A stretch of DNA of 64,000 bases from Prunus persica (lineage: Eukaryota > Streptophyta > Magnoliopsida > Rosales > Rosaceae), in contig NC_034016.1 in NCBI RefSeq assembly GCF_000346465.2, positions 2,247,352-2,311,351 on the forward strand, in the 5' to 3' direction. The position numbers and the translations under genes are program-made. Shown here piece by piece: positions 48,120 through 59,789 of this stretch. Position 1 is the first letter of the stretch; each line of letters starts with the position of its first letter. The notes below the pieces were generated by a model. The model saw only the letters and a list, made by a program, of their open reading frames with translations. It was not told the DNA's origin and did not search any database.

Positions 48120-48540
48120 TGTTGTAAAAGTCTTGATATGGAGCCCACACAACTATTCATTACTGTTCATTACTGTTCATTTGGCGGCTTTGATAGAGTT
48201 TGTCTGTCACGGGTGAACAGTGATGAATAGTGATGAATAGTGATTATTTCAGCCTATAAATAAGAAGAGAAACGGAAAGAAGAAGAGGGAAAAAAAAAGA
48301 GAAAGGAAGAGAAAGAAAGAAAAGAGAGAAGAGAAAGCAGAGAGAAATTCTCCTAGAGAGAAAATTCAGTGAGCCACATATGTTGTAAACACTAAAGTTG
48401 TAGCCATATTATTTTATAGTGAAAGGTTACTGCTGCTGCTCTCCGAGGACGTAGGCATAGCCGAACCTCGTTAAAAGCTGTGTCATATCTATTCTACGTG
48501 TAGCTCAATATCCGCATATATTCCAGGTTATTTTATAACA
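48120..48540 (+). repeat. 3' LTR of the copia element (421 bp)
   Basis: Same as the 5' LTR apart from the two length differences noted and very few substitutions (for example TCTTATC versus TCATATC near the end). Confidence 0.95.
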
Positions 48541-49106
48541 CATAAGGCAATATTTTGCATACCAATAATGCAAGAAATGACCAATAGTGAAATCAAAACC
48601 AATTTATGTTTTTTTTAAGAGAGCTTTGGGTTCATAGGAAAAAAAAAACCTCACATAAGGGATAGTTAGTTCATTGCCAATCAATCTTGGCATGGAATGA
48701 AACCACACCACTACAACTTCTATATTTTATGGCATTAATTAATACCAATTTTTTCTTCCTAAATGCCATTGAAAGGATCTTTAATAACATTTTTACTAAT
48801 TTTGATGAAAGAGTTTGATCTAAAATTTGGCATTGTGTATGAATTAAGAGTAATGCTCTCTATTTTTTAGTTAAAATTTATCTAAAAACATATAAAAACT
48901 ATTTTAGAAGCTCTTTATAAAATTTTAACTCCAATCAAACTCTCTAGTTTATGGAGTAATAAATGCTATAACTCTTTTTTAATTGGTTCATCGTTTAAAA
49001 AAATATATATAATAGTTAGCATTAATTAAAGGTTTAAAATACTCATAAAATAAAGCAGCATTAAATTATAAGGAGCAACTAAGAGTCATTTCTCTCTCTT
49101 AAGTTT

Positions 49107-49250
49107 TTTATTTTATTTTTATTTTTAGAATTAGTGATAGATACATTGCATTGGAAAGGGGGACACTTATCCTGGGATTCGAACGGGTAACCAAGGGGGG
49201 GAAGGGGGAGGGACCTCACCACTAAGGTAAACCACTAGGTCCAAGAAGTC
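49107..49250 (-). mobile_element. tRNA-derived SINE candidate
   Basis: On the minus strand the order is GGACCTAGTGGTTTACCTTAG (box A-like TAGTGGTTTACC), a C/T-rich spacer, then GGTTACCCGTTCGAATCC (box B), then about 60 bp and an A-rich tail (AAAATAAAAATAAAATAAAA). Box spacing and order fit a pol III promoter and a SINE of about 140 bp. No target duplication confirmed. Confidence 0.65.
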
Positions 49251-49828
49251 TCCCTATTTTAGGAAGTAGATAGAGAGTATGATTGGAGTTGTATTTTTTC
49301 AATTCCTCCCTAAATTTTTTTTTTTTTGGGTCGAAACATAGTTTCATTAAGCGAAAAGGAAGAGAGCCAAATACACAGCCCAACTAGCAGCAACACACCC
49401 AAATATACAGGAGCCAGACAAACATCTATACACAAACCCCAGGCAACACTACAAAGGGCGAAGCAGACCAGCTACACTAGACAAACCCAAAGATAAACAC
49501 AAAAAACCAGCTAGGACAATAACAAAGTAGGATGCCACCCCAGTAGTTGAGTGTCAGATCCTAACTGGACAAAAACCTTACACTTGTGGAGGACAGGGAA
49601 ATCCATCGCTTTGAACAAACACCAGGGAGGATGGGGGTTTGCTGATCCAGACCTCATCGCACATCTTCCTCTTTGCTTATAAAGCTGTAGCATCCACTGC
49701 TTTGTTTGCTTGCCTTGGGATCCACTTCTAGAAGCAAGAGTCGAAAAGACTGCACTTTTCCTTTAATGCAGCAAGAATTGTGTAGATTGTCCATCTACCT
49801 TTTTGAATATTCCCCTTAACGCATTGAA

Positions 49829-52800
49829 TCAACTCCTTTGAATCAGACTCACACCCAAGATGAATGCTACCCAATTCCGAGGTGAGCACCAAACCATTAA
49901 AGCTGCATGGGCTTCAGTTTCAATAGGAGAAGAGGCCAATCTAACCATTCCAGCTCCCTTTATGTATCTACCATGCTCATCACGAATGACAGCCCTTAAG
50001 CCAGCAATTAAACTATTCTTGTCCCAGGTTGCATCCACATTTAGCTTTAGAGTAGCTTGGAGGGGAGGGAGCCATCTCAGGATTGTATCAACCACCTGAG
50101 GATTAGGCTCCTTCGCGCCAAACATTTTTTCCTTAAAAAACACAGGCATATATGCTCATCCATGAACTCTAACAAATAAAACTGATATGAAACAAACCCA
50201 ATTAAGATTAGTCTTAACCAACTTACTAGTCACACAGAGAAGCCACTCGTCAATGTTGTTATACTCTGTATATCAACTCGGTAACTGAGCGAACTCCCAA
50301 ACCAAACACTTGAAGTCCAACTATAGTGCAGCAATAAGTGCTCGACAGTTTCCGAAGTATTTTCACAAACCAGGCACAAGGGGGAGGATCCCAAATGCCT
50401 ACGGAAAAAGAGAACATTTGTGGGAAGGCAACCTTTTATTGCACGCCACATAAGTTTTTAATTTTTGGAATCAAAGGGAAACACCAAATTAACTTCCACA
50501 CCTTCTTAGAAACAAAGTGAGATCCTGAAGCACACATATTTCTTTGAGTGGGATGGTGGCAATGGTGAATCAAGTAATACCCAGTTTTAACAGAGTAGCA
50601 ACCAGACACATTGAAAGGCCAAACCAACCGATCAGATTCGCAACCCCCTCCAATAGGCATGGCTTTTATCCTTCGAGCATCCTGATCTGAGATACTACCA
50701 TTGAGATTCGATAAGTCCCAACTTTTTGTGATGGGGTTTATAATTTCAGACACAAAGGCATTTTCATCCACAAGCTTGTCATTTATATGGTGAAGCAGAT
50801 CGTCTGGCGACACAGGACCATTTATCAGTCCATAGCCTAACTCTGGTGCCATTTAAAATTTGTCATTGTGAACCCCTCAACGATCACCTCCCTACCCTCT
50901 AACATGCTTGCTCACGCTTAAGAAGCACGAGCTCCTTTACTAGCTTGAAGAAAGTTGTAAGAAGGGAAATTTCTGCTCTTTATAATCAAAGCCCAAAAAG
51001 AATCTTGATCAGTAAGCAATCTCCAACTTTGTTTAGCAAGTAAGGCCAAGTTGAAATCATGAATATTACGGAAACCTATTCCACCCTCCATTTTGGGCAT
51101 TCCCAACTCTGCCCAACTAATCCAGTGGATTTTATCTTTTTCTTCATTCCCCCACCCCCACCCCCACACTAGAATTTAGCAAGAATCCCATCCAACTCTT
51201 TGCAAAGAACTCATGGGAATAAGAACACAGACATAGGATAAGTGGGAATTGCTTGGGCCACAGCTTTAATAAGGATTTCACAACTAGCCTGAGTGAGAAG
51301 TTTCTGCTTCTAACCCTCATCATTCTTTCTTTTACGCTCATCATTCTTTCTTTTACAAAATTTAGTGCCTCATTCTTTGATTTGCCCCACATTGTTGGTA
51401 ATCCCAAATACTTCCATGGGTTATCAGTAATGTTAACAAATAATATGTGCCCTAAATTCTCCTTGAGCTGCTGAGGAGTATTAGGACTAAAATAAATACT
51501 TGATTTTTTAAAATTCACTATTTGCCTGAGGAATGGCAATAAGAAGTCAAAATACTTTCAACAGCAGAGCAATTTTGTCAGTAGCCTTTAGGAACATAAT
51601 AGAATCATTTGCAAAGAATAAATGGGATAATGTAGGACCGTCCCAACTGAATTTGATCCCTTGCACAATACCCCTCTCCATTGCTTTGTTTAGCATAGAT
51701 AATAGAACATCACTGACCAGAATGAAGATATACGGGGAAATAGGGTCTTCCTATCTAAGGCTCATGGACAACTTGAAAGGATTCCCGAATTTATCTTTTA
51801 ACTGCACTGTGAAATGGACCGAGGTTATACACCCCATAACTAGGCACACCCATGTTCGTTCAAACCCCAATTTTAGCAACATTTCTTTAGCAAAATCCCA
51901 TTCAATTTTGTCATAGACCTTATTCATATCCAGCTTGAGCCTCATCTCATAAACTTTGGTCTTTTTCTAGAGTTTCAAAGCATGAAAAGCCTCATGAGCT
52001 AACATAATATTGTCTTGTATTTGTCTTTCTGGGATGAAAGCACTTTATTGAGCGGATATGATCTCTGCTAGAATTGGCTTCAATCGATTAGTAAGAATCT
52101 TTGAGATGATCTTATATGTGAAGTTACATAAGGCCATAGGCCGAAACTGAGTGATAATTTCTAGGTTTGGGACCTTAGGAATTAAGGCAATCTCTGTCAC
52201 GTTTAAGCAATGAACAGAAGACTCTCCTTGGAAAAAATCTTTAACCATCTTGCATAAATCCTCTTTGATTGTTTCCCAATAATTATGGTAGAATATTCTG
52301 GAAAATTCGTCTGGACTTGGAGCTTTGTTTGCTCCCAACTGGAAAGCAGCCTCCTTTATCTCCTCGTTTGACACTAGATTGCACAGGCTATCATTCATCT
52401 GTTTAGTATTAACAGGTGATATAAAAGCAAGAACATCCCTCCAATTTCTTCTTCCCCCAGCAGAGAAGAGGTCTTTGAAAGCCTTTCGAACTTGACTATC
52501 ATTTTCCCGCCAAACCCCATTCACACCTTTAGTCGTACTAACTCTGTTTCTCCTCCTTCATTGGAGAGTACTATGGTGGAAGAACGCAGTATTGGAATCT
52601 CCCATTTTCAACCATTGGATCCTCAATCTTTGTTTCCAAAAACTTTCCTCTTGCCTTCATGTCTCATTTAGCTCAATTTTTATTTGCTCCATTCTTTTTT
52701 CATTTTCTTCCCAGTCATGTTGTAACAACTCGAGCTCAACTGTTAACTTTTCAACTTTTATCCTGGCATTTGGATATTTTCCTCTGCTCTATTTTCTTAA

Positions 52801-53640
52801 ATCATATCTGCATCTCCTTTGTTTTTTATTCTAGCATGTCACTATACCCCTCCAATTATTCATGTTCCAACTCCTATAAATCACTTATCCACATTCTGGG
52901 TCAGCAACCTAGTAAGCTTCAAATTTGAAAGGGCGAGACACCTTTTCCTGTCTTCCTTCAATTAGAATTAGAATACGACAATGATTAGAGCCCACATCTG
53001 GGAGATGAATAGCAGCAAAGCATGGCCAAGCCTCTTGCCAGCTAGAATTTATTAGCCCTTTATCAAGACGCTCTTGTATCAATACTTCTTCTGCCTTGCG
53101 CCATCTCCAAGCATACGCCTGCCCTTGGAACCCTATGTCCATTAGCTGCATCTGATTCATAAAATCCTGGAGATATCTTCTATCTTTGTGATTAAAAGCC
53201 CTTCCCCCTTTTTTCTCAAATTCCCAAATAATTTCTTTAAAATCCCCAGTGAACATCAACAGGATCACTCTCAGATGAAGACAATTACCAATCCATCTCT
53301 AGAAATCAATCTTCTATTCTTTATTGGCAGTGCCATAGATCCAGGAAATGCGCCAACTTATTTCCCCACCTTTCTCCTTTACCTTATTGTCAATTAAATG
53401 TTTTGAGAATTCCAAAATCTGAACCTCCACGTTGTTGTCCCACCTCTAAACCTCCAGCCTGTCCGTGCAGTTCCACGCAAAAGCTTTCGGGAAAACCCAT
53501 GTTGCAAAAACCTTCCCTATCCAATTTCATCAGCCACACCAACATGGATATCAGTTAAACCCTCCTCAGAGAAATCCTCATGAGAGAGCCTCTGTGGTTC
53601 CACCGCACACTTTGGCTTTCTTGGACTTGAAAGGTTCCTA
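49829..53640 (-). pseudogene. LINE ORF2 (endonuclease / reverse transcriptase / RNase H), decayed
   Basis: Pieces in gene order on the minus strand: AP-like endonuclease 53640-52909 (SGG-like AGGLEV, WRISWIYG, GDFKEI, QERLDKGLIN; the usual SDH near the end is SNH); RT palm 52524-51540 (NKAPSPDEFS, FRPMALCNFTYKIISKIL, KLDMNKVYDKIEWDF; the usual FADD catalytic motif reads FAND, which removes a catalytic Asp); RT connection 51539-50450; Cys/His linker PLCLVCENTSETVEHLLLHY at about 50400-50290; RNase H 50149-49829 (LKLNVDAT, IETEAHAAL). At least several frame changes and stops separate these. Non-functional. Confidence 0.88.
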
Positions 53641-53977
53641 CGCAGTTTGTGTTTTCCTTATTGTATTTTTTTGTCTCTTGCCTCACGCTTTGAGGCTTTG
53701 CTATTTTAATATCATTTTTATTCTTCTACCACCCTGGATTAGCATCTCTTTTAAGATCCATCCTTACAAAAGTCTCATCAACATCTCTATAGTAGGTCTG
53801 ATACTTAGAGGTAGGAATAGTGTCAAACGGGCTATTAAAATTTGGCTCAATGGATATCTCATTTGTGAGGCCTATATTCTCCTCATTTTGCCTATCCTCT
53901 TAAGGTCCAATTACAACCCAATCAGTGACATAATGCTTTCCAAAGGCAATATGAGTCTTTGCCTATTTTAGACGCTC

Positions 53978-55134
53978 CTAAAAAGGAATGGGTCCCACCC
54001 TCCCTGTAGGCCATTGCCAATAACTTGGACAGTTCTCTTCCACTAAAATAACATGATCATGTCCCGCAATAACTTCTGATTTGACAGCCTCAGAGTTCCA
54101 GTTGCAAATTTGTAATTCAGTATTTAAGTTTGAGGGATAAGCAACTTCTTTACTTTTTGTTTCTAACACACATCTTTGGTGACTTGATCTGGCTAAGGAA
54201 GTATCCGTTGTGTCAGCAGTATGACAAGGATAAGGCTCCTCTTGTTGTGTCAGCACATTTTCCAATACTTCTTGATTTGTGAGAGCTGGTGGTTGTGTGA
54301 TACAGGACATACCACTACTTTCTTCTCTGGATTAGGCTACACGTGCCACTAGAACACTTGGGCTAACCACCCCTATTTAACCCGCTCTCCTTCGAACTCC
54401 TCTTGGAGCATGTAGGTTGATTGGAGCCCAACTATCACGAATTGCTCTGGTTTTCATCTAATCACCATAGGCTGTAGGTTCGGAGTTCCCTGGTTGGCTT
54501 ATACTGGAACTGCAATTCCTTTGGCGTATCCAAGCTTACCACAGTTGAAACAGAAATCCAACAGCTGCTCGAATTTGATTTCCACCCATGTATCCTGTCC
54601 TTCAGCTCGAGGCAACCAGAATCCTTGAGGTACAGGATTGTTGGAATCAATCATAACTCTCATGCCCAAAAAGCCTCTTGAACCTTTTTCCCAAGGGTCT
54701 TCAACTTCTTTTACCTCTCCCAGCTTTTCTCTAATCTCTAAAGTGTTCCCTGCAGTGAGTAAATTCAAAGGTATCCTGTGAGCTTGGATCCAGTAAGCCA
54801 CCTTATGGAGTGGGAGTTCCTCAATGACCATGTTACTTGGCCAACATTGAACATTGAAGCAGAACCCCATTATAGACCAGGGACCTTCATTTATAATTTG
54901 ATCAGCCATGCCTTTATCTTTGACCACCATAGTGAAAAGATTATCCTTAATGTAAGAAATTTTTGCTTCTTCGAATATAGCCCACGCATTTTGGATAATA
55001 GTTTTTATTGCTCATCTTTTTTGGATTTTTCCTGCAATGATTGCTCCTACCAGTTTTGGCCCACTCTTTAAATTCGATATTCCCAACGATTCCTCCAACC
55101 TTATTACCAGATCTTCAGTACGGGCTTCAGCCAT
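53978..55134 (-). pseudogene. LINE ORF1 (DUF4283/zinc-knuckle type), decayed
   Basis: Start MAEARTEDLVIRLEESLGIS at 55134, then after frame changes the DUF4283-like block NEGPWSIMGFCFNVQCWP and VAYWIQAHRIPLNLLTA (54930-54500). The following CCHC knuckle is damaged (CFNCGKLGYAKG: the His and last Cys are lost). The part to 53978 is unconserved tail. This is the RNA-binding protein of plant L1 elements. Confidence 0.8.
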
Positions 55135-55612
55135 CTTGTACCACAAGCCTTTAAAACATGAAACAGAGAGGAGAGATTTCTTTGTGGTGTTTGTTTGTGG
55201 GCTGGTAGCTTTTTGTGTTTGGAGAAGCAAATTTCTAAGAACAGCTTGGTTTGTGAGTGGGCTCCAATAAAAAAAGATGTATTTGTTGTCTTGGTGGGAA
55301 AAATAGACTGAGCGTTGATACCAAATGACTAGAAATACTCCCCATAGAATCAACTTCAGATAACCAACACTCTCCATTATTCCTCTTAAGCCCAGTGGTT
55401 GGACAGCATTTACTCCCCCTACCGACTCTTCCACCCCAAATCTACAAATGTCAGAGATCTGTCTCTCATCTTTGGATTCTTCTCCTTTATAACTCTAGCC
55501 CTTTCCTTGTTTGACGAGCTTACTCGGATTCCACAAACCGGAGTTTGTTTAGAAAATTTTTTCTCACACTAGGGTAAGGGTGCTCCCATTTTAGAGAGAG
55601 ATCTAAAGTTGT

Positions 55613-56121
55613 TCCCTAAAATTTGTCTAAAAAGCGCATTGTAGATGCTCTAACAATATTAGAGAGAGATATAGTGATGGTTTTGAATTTACAATAAAAA
55701 TCAATATTTCAGTATCATGTACTTTTCAATCATTATACATATACACATTACTTGTGCAGAAAGTTTATACCAGACTGCTTTTTTTCCTCACATCTCTTTT
55801 CCAAATACAATTTACCAAACATTTAACTATTTTATTTCACAGCTAATTATTCTAGCAGCACAACATAAACAATTTTTTTAGGGCTTCTTATATATATATG
55901 TCAATTTTCATCAAGATGTAATGGATGTAATCCACATGCTCTCCCTTTTCAATTGCATTCCATTCTTGCCAAGTAAGTATGTCTATCATTTTTAAAGAAT
56001 ATATATATGGGTCAGAATTGGGAGACACACATTTTGACTGACTATTATAGCCTTTAGATGTTTACTCATCCCACGGTTAAAAATGCATCTGGCATTAATA
56101 AAAAAATATTATTGTTGTTAT
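55613..56121. other. Intergenic, nothing recognised
   Basis: AT-rich; short ATATAT runs near 55890 and 56000. No coding or repeat signal I can name beyond a TTAGAGAGAGAT motif that occurs twice (55592, 55659). Confidence 0.5.
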
Positions 56122-56632
56122 TTAAAATATGGATTAACATCAAAAGACCCCCTCAAGGTTTGAGGTCATTCTCAATATGGGTCATGATATTTGAATTCAT
56201 CAATTTATACCCTAATGTTTTCAAATTCGACCAATTTAAACCTTCTATTAAGTTGACCGTTTGGTCAAACGTTAACTGATGACCTACTAACCAATCCCAA
56301 AATAATATTATAAAAAAATAATTAAAAAAAATATATATATATATAAAGATTAATAAAAAAAACCCAGCGCCTTCACCACCCCACCCTCTCTCACTCCAAC
56401 CCCAGCCCCTTTCCTCCTCCGCATCAGCGCCAGCGACATCGACACCATCTACCTTTGCACCCTCAGAAGCATCAGTTCCAGTCCTACCCATCGGGATTGC
56501 GAGAAGAATCTTAAAAAAAAACCCAGCCTCTTCCCTACGCAACAACCCAGTGGCCCCACCACCACCCCCTCTCGCACCAGTTCTAGTCCAACCCATCAGG
56601 ATTGCAGGTGTTCGTCTTCCTTGTGCTTTTAG

Positions 56633-56810
56633 GCCATGAAATTCATAGACAAGAAAGGCTCTAGCGTTGAATCAGAAGGCCCACAGAGCCAAGATCAAAT
56701 TTAACTAGGACCTCTATTTCCATGTTTTATGTTGCGGAAGTTCTGGTGGTTTGGAATACCTCCATATGCTGGGAATCATTTACATGGACCTAAAACTTGA
56801 GAATGTGCTG
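56633..56810 (+). pseudogene. Captured AGC VIII protein-kinase fragment
   Basis: 56633-56653 codes AMKFIDK; the adjoining bases, in a shifted frame, resemble the ALASRKK..RAQ region of D6PK/PVPK-type kinases. 56725-56745 codes FYVAEVL, and 56751-56810, in another frame, codes LEYLHMLGIIYxDLKxENVL. These are consecutive landmarks of plant AGC VIII kinases. The HRD-equivalent Arg is Met and the Pro of DLKPEN is Leu. Three frames are needed and the region between the two blocks is deleted, so this is a dead fragment. TTTTAG precedes the first codon, perhaps a retained intron end. Confidence 0.85.
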
Positions 56811-57058
56811 AATTGAGGGGGATTTGTTCCACCAGTGAAGAAAGGAGCTGGCTTGAGACTGTCATTGGGTATATTTCTGGTTTTTTCATGGTTTTTGGTT
56901 GTGCAGCGAAAGAGGAAGGGGGCAGTGCGAGAAGTGGTGGGGAACTGGCGGGGGGTGGGGAGCCTGGGTTGTTGGGCGAGAAGGAGCTGGGTTTTTCAAG
57001 CTTTTTTTATTTTTAAATTTTATGTTATTATATATATATATATATATTTTAGGGTATT

Positions 57059-57215
57059 GATTTTCCCACTCCCCTTTTATCCACTTACACTCCATTTTTT
57101 TAAAATTGTATGTTCTCACTCCTCTTTTGTTCACTTACACTCCCTTTTATCTTATAGTAAAAAATATTTTTTTTAAAAAAAGAGTGTAAGTGGATAAAAG
57201 GGGAGTGGAAAAATC
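57059..57215. mobile_element. MITE, family C copy 2
   Basis: Inverted repeats of about 35 bp: GATTTTCCCACTCCCCTTTT on the left and AAAAGGGGAGTGGAAAAATC on the right, 157 bp in total. It lies inside the Pack-MULE, so it inserted into it or was carried with it. Confidence 0.85.
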
Positions 57216-57425
57216 ACCACCCTTTTTTTAATTGGTTAGTATGTGGGTCCCATAGTGGACACGTCATCAATTAACGTCTGACCAAACGGTCAATTTAATG
57301 GAAGGTTTAAATTAGTTAGATTTGAAAACGTTGGGGTGTAAATTGATGAAATTCAAATCCCATGTCTCACATTGAGAATGACCCCAAACCTTGAGGGGGT
57401 CTTTTGATGTTAGTCCTTAAAATGT

Positions 57426-58493
57426 TGGGTTTGCTACACCAACACATTCTACGAGGTGTTTATCTCTCCACCTCTTTACTTCTCTTTTCTTTTCCTTGCC
57501 CCCAAAACTCTTCTCTCTCTGCCTTTGGTGGAAATATGAAAAACCTCATATGCAGGTATATGAATCTAATCACGTCCTAGAGGCATATGCAAAACTCTCA
57601 TCTCCTCGAATCCCTCTTAATCTAGAATTGAAACCCGAACAACTCCAACAACATGGGCCTCCTCTCCTATACAAATTTTGGTCCATAACAATGCAACCGG
57701 AAATGATTCATCTATTTAATAATTAAATAAAAATAAAAATTTTCTTGATGGAGTTCCGATATGGGAAAGAAGCCTTCATTTTTTGTTTGTAATATTATGA
57801 TATAGAACCTAAATGAAAACTCACTTCATTGAAATTAATTTCTTTAAAGTTAACCGTATAAGATTTGAATCAAACCAAAAAGAAAACATTTTAACAATAT
57901 TTTTAGATTAGTGAGATTTGTCAAAGTCTCAACAATAAGAAAAAAGAAAAAGGAAAACTAGATATGCAGATTGTATGAAGATTTCCAATCCCCTTCCCCT
58001 GCAAAGACAAAGACTTCAATGTTTCTCTATCTTTTCTTTTCTTTCCTTGAGGTGTTAACAGCATAAAATCTTTTATCCTTTGTTGTGAGTTGCATAGTCA
58101 ATCACCATGCTAAAAACTGAATTTCTTTATGAGGAATGTTTTGAAACTTTTTGATATTTTTTTCTGAAAAATTTCCCATAAAGAAGCGAAGTGGGAAATG
58201 CTTGGAGTGAGAAAACGATGAGAGAGGAAAGAGTTAGTAAAGAAGCTGTCAAATATACCTCGTATAACTTGCACCAAGTTAATTTGTTAATTTCTCACGT
58301 GCATTCTCAACCATTAGATGGTAGATGATCCAACGTTTGAAAAAGTGTGTCAAAATTTGTGGCTTTGCACGTGTTCCCCAATCTTGACCCTATAAAATGC
58401 GTTTCCTTATACATATATAATGTGTTTACTTGTATATATATGTACATGCCTTACATGTAATCGTTTTTTTCTTAAGCAATTTTTTTTATGGAG

Positions 58494-58531
<38 letters not shown>

Positions 58532-58630
58532 CTACTAGCCTCTCTGCGTTACCTTATATATTATGTGTTTTCTTGTATATGTATGTATCTGTGTTATAGG
58601 TAATAGTTTTTTTTTTTTTAAAGGACCTTT
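57426..58630. other. Intergenic, no gene recognised
   Basis: AT-rich. A short open frame at 57496-57726 shows no family I know. Two similar phrases (CCTTATA..TATAATGTGTTT and CCTTATATATTATGTGTTTT) flank the TA microsatellite. Confidence 0.5.
58498..58529. repeat. (TA)n microsatellite
   Basis: About 16 TA units. Confidence 0.95.
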
Positions 58631-58822
58631 CCTATTGAAAGGGGTTGGTTGGATAGTTGTAACTCCAAAATGGTTTTTGAATGTGAGGGAGAAGGGAGGT
58701 TTTTAGCTTAGAGAGAGGGAAAGAGAGAGCTTAACATCGCGCAAGCATTGAGGATTGAGAGATTCAAACAATTGAAGCCCCAACTACTACTGAAGCTCAA
58801 ACTATCTTGAAGGAATTTATTT

Positions 58823-59266
58823 GACCCGTCACATTGAATACGTGGTTCACAAGATCAAACCAAAGAAGAGTACCAACAACGAAGAGAAAGTGATCTTAAA
58901 TAGTGTCTCATGCCTGGTTCAAACGGCGAAATCCTCGCCATTCTCAGCCCCTCCGAGAGTGGCAAAACTACTCTCCTAAAGGCATATGGAGACAGGCTCA
59001 ACGGTAGACTTGGTGGCACCATAACCTACAACAACAAACCATTGTCAAATGTAGTGAAAAGAAACACCAACTTTGTAACCCAATATGACTTTCTCTACCC
59101 CTACTTGATGGTCACCGAAAACCTATTTTACATAGCCCTTCTTTGCTTTCCCAACATACTATCGAAAGCCAAGAAAGCTATGGAAGCTAAGGCCATGATT
59201 ATACAACTGGAGTTAAACAAGTGTAAAAACGACGTCGAAACGGTGGGTCATGGGCCCAAATTGTAG
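58823..59266 (+). pseudogene. Truncated ABCG half-transporter fragment, unit 1
   Basis: Resembles the start of the nucleotide-binding domain of plant ABCG (WBC) half transporters of the ABCG14 kind: HIEYVVHKIKPKK, EEKVILNSVSCLVQ, then after a 1-base frameshift AILSPSESGKTTLL, GRLGGTITYNNKPLSN, KRNTNFVTQYDFLYP, LELNKCK. The Walker A has Glu for a required Gly (SESGKTT). Signature motif, Walker B and all membrane spans are missing; homology ends around KCK and a stop follows at 59264-59266. Not functional. Confidence 0.9.
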
Positions 59267-59789
59267 CTCGAGCCCAAATTTGGAAGTTGCCAGTTTTGCC
59301 TTTGCGAAGAAAGATAAGAGATGGGTGAAATTGAATCTCACTCTTGAGTTGTTATTTTTCTGATTGGTAAAAGATACCTAGTTGTTACTAATTTTTATTT
59401 TTTAATCCCTACTATTTGGTTTGATCGAACAATCAAAATTATTTTCCATACTAAATGTCCGCACTTAGGTGTACTTAAGAGAGAAAAAAAAATCGAGCCT
59501 AAAATTTGAATTTTTGCCCAAACGGGTCTAAAATATATTTTAATGTCCTTAATCTACCTACAAAAATTCTATATTTGATCAACATTTTAATGGTCTTAAT
59601 TTACCTATTGAATTGGTTGGATAGCTGTAACTCCAAAATAGTTTTTGATTGCGAGGGACAGGGGAGGTTTTAGCTTAGAGAGAGGGAAAGAGAGAGCTTA
59701 ACATCGCGCAAGCGTTGAGGATTGAGAGATTCAAACAATTGAAGCCCCAACTACTACTGAAGCTCGAACTATCTTGAAGGAATTTATTT

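Larger units (their letters stand above)
42263..48540 (+). mobile_element. Ty1/copia LTR retrotransposon, 6278 bp, near intact
   Basis: Two near-identical LTRs flank gag and pol. The insertion is bounded by a perfect 5-bp target duplication CATAA (42258-42262 and 48541-48545). Order protease-integrase-RT-RNase H is the copia order. The only length differences between the LTRs are a 32-bp extra A/G-rich block in the 5' LTR and a 10-bp duplication (TTACTGTTCA) in the 3' LTR, so insertion was recent. It lies 270 bp upstream of the F-box start, in the opposite orientation to that gene. Confidence 0.97.
49317..55612 (-). mobile_element. Degenerate L1-type LINE
   Basis: On the minus strand: ORF1 (about 55134 to 53978), ORF2 endonuclease, RT, zinc-binding linker and RNase H (about 53640 to 49829), and a poly(A) tail (T run 49317-49330 on the plus strand). 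CCCTAAATTT beside the tail and CCCTAAAATTT near 55614 may be the target duplication, which would place the 5' end near 55612. Many stops and frameshifts. Confidence 0.85.
56131..57416. mobile_element. Pack-MULE (Mutator-like, about 190-bp TIRs)
   Basis: Ends GGATTAACATCAAAAGACCC and, on the other strand, GGACTAACATCAAAAGACCC begin inverted repeats of about 190 bp, alike in most positions through TTGACCGTTTGGTCA(A/G)ACG. Flanks TTAAAATAT (56122-56130) and TTAAAATGT (57417-57425) form a 9-bp target duplication with one mismatch. The interior holds non-Mutator sequence: two diverged copies of a C-rich block (about 56358-56500 and 56515-56606), fragments of a protein kinase gene, and a small MITE. 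No transposase. Confidence 0.9.

Noticed and set aside
53465..53971. 168-residue ORF on the plus strand
   Set aside because: Antisense to the decayed LINE endonuclease/ORF1 tail; no own homology.
58910..59266. Functional ABC transporter gene
   Set aside because: Only the first part of one nucleotide-binding domain, with a frameshift upstream and a damaged Walker A; no membrane domain.
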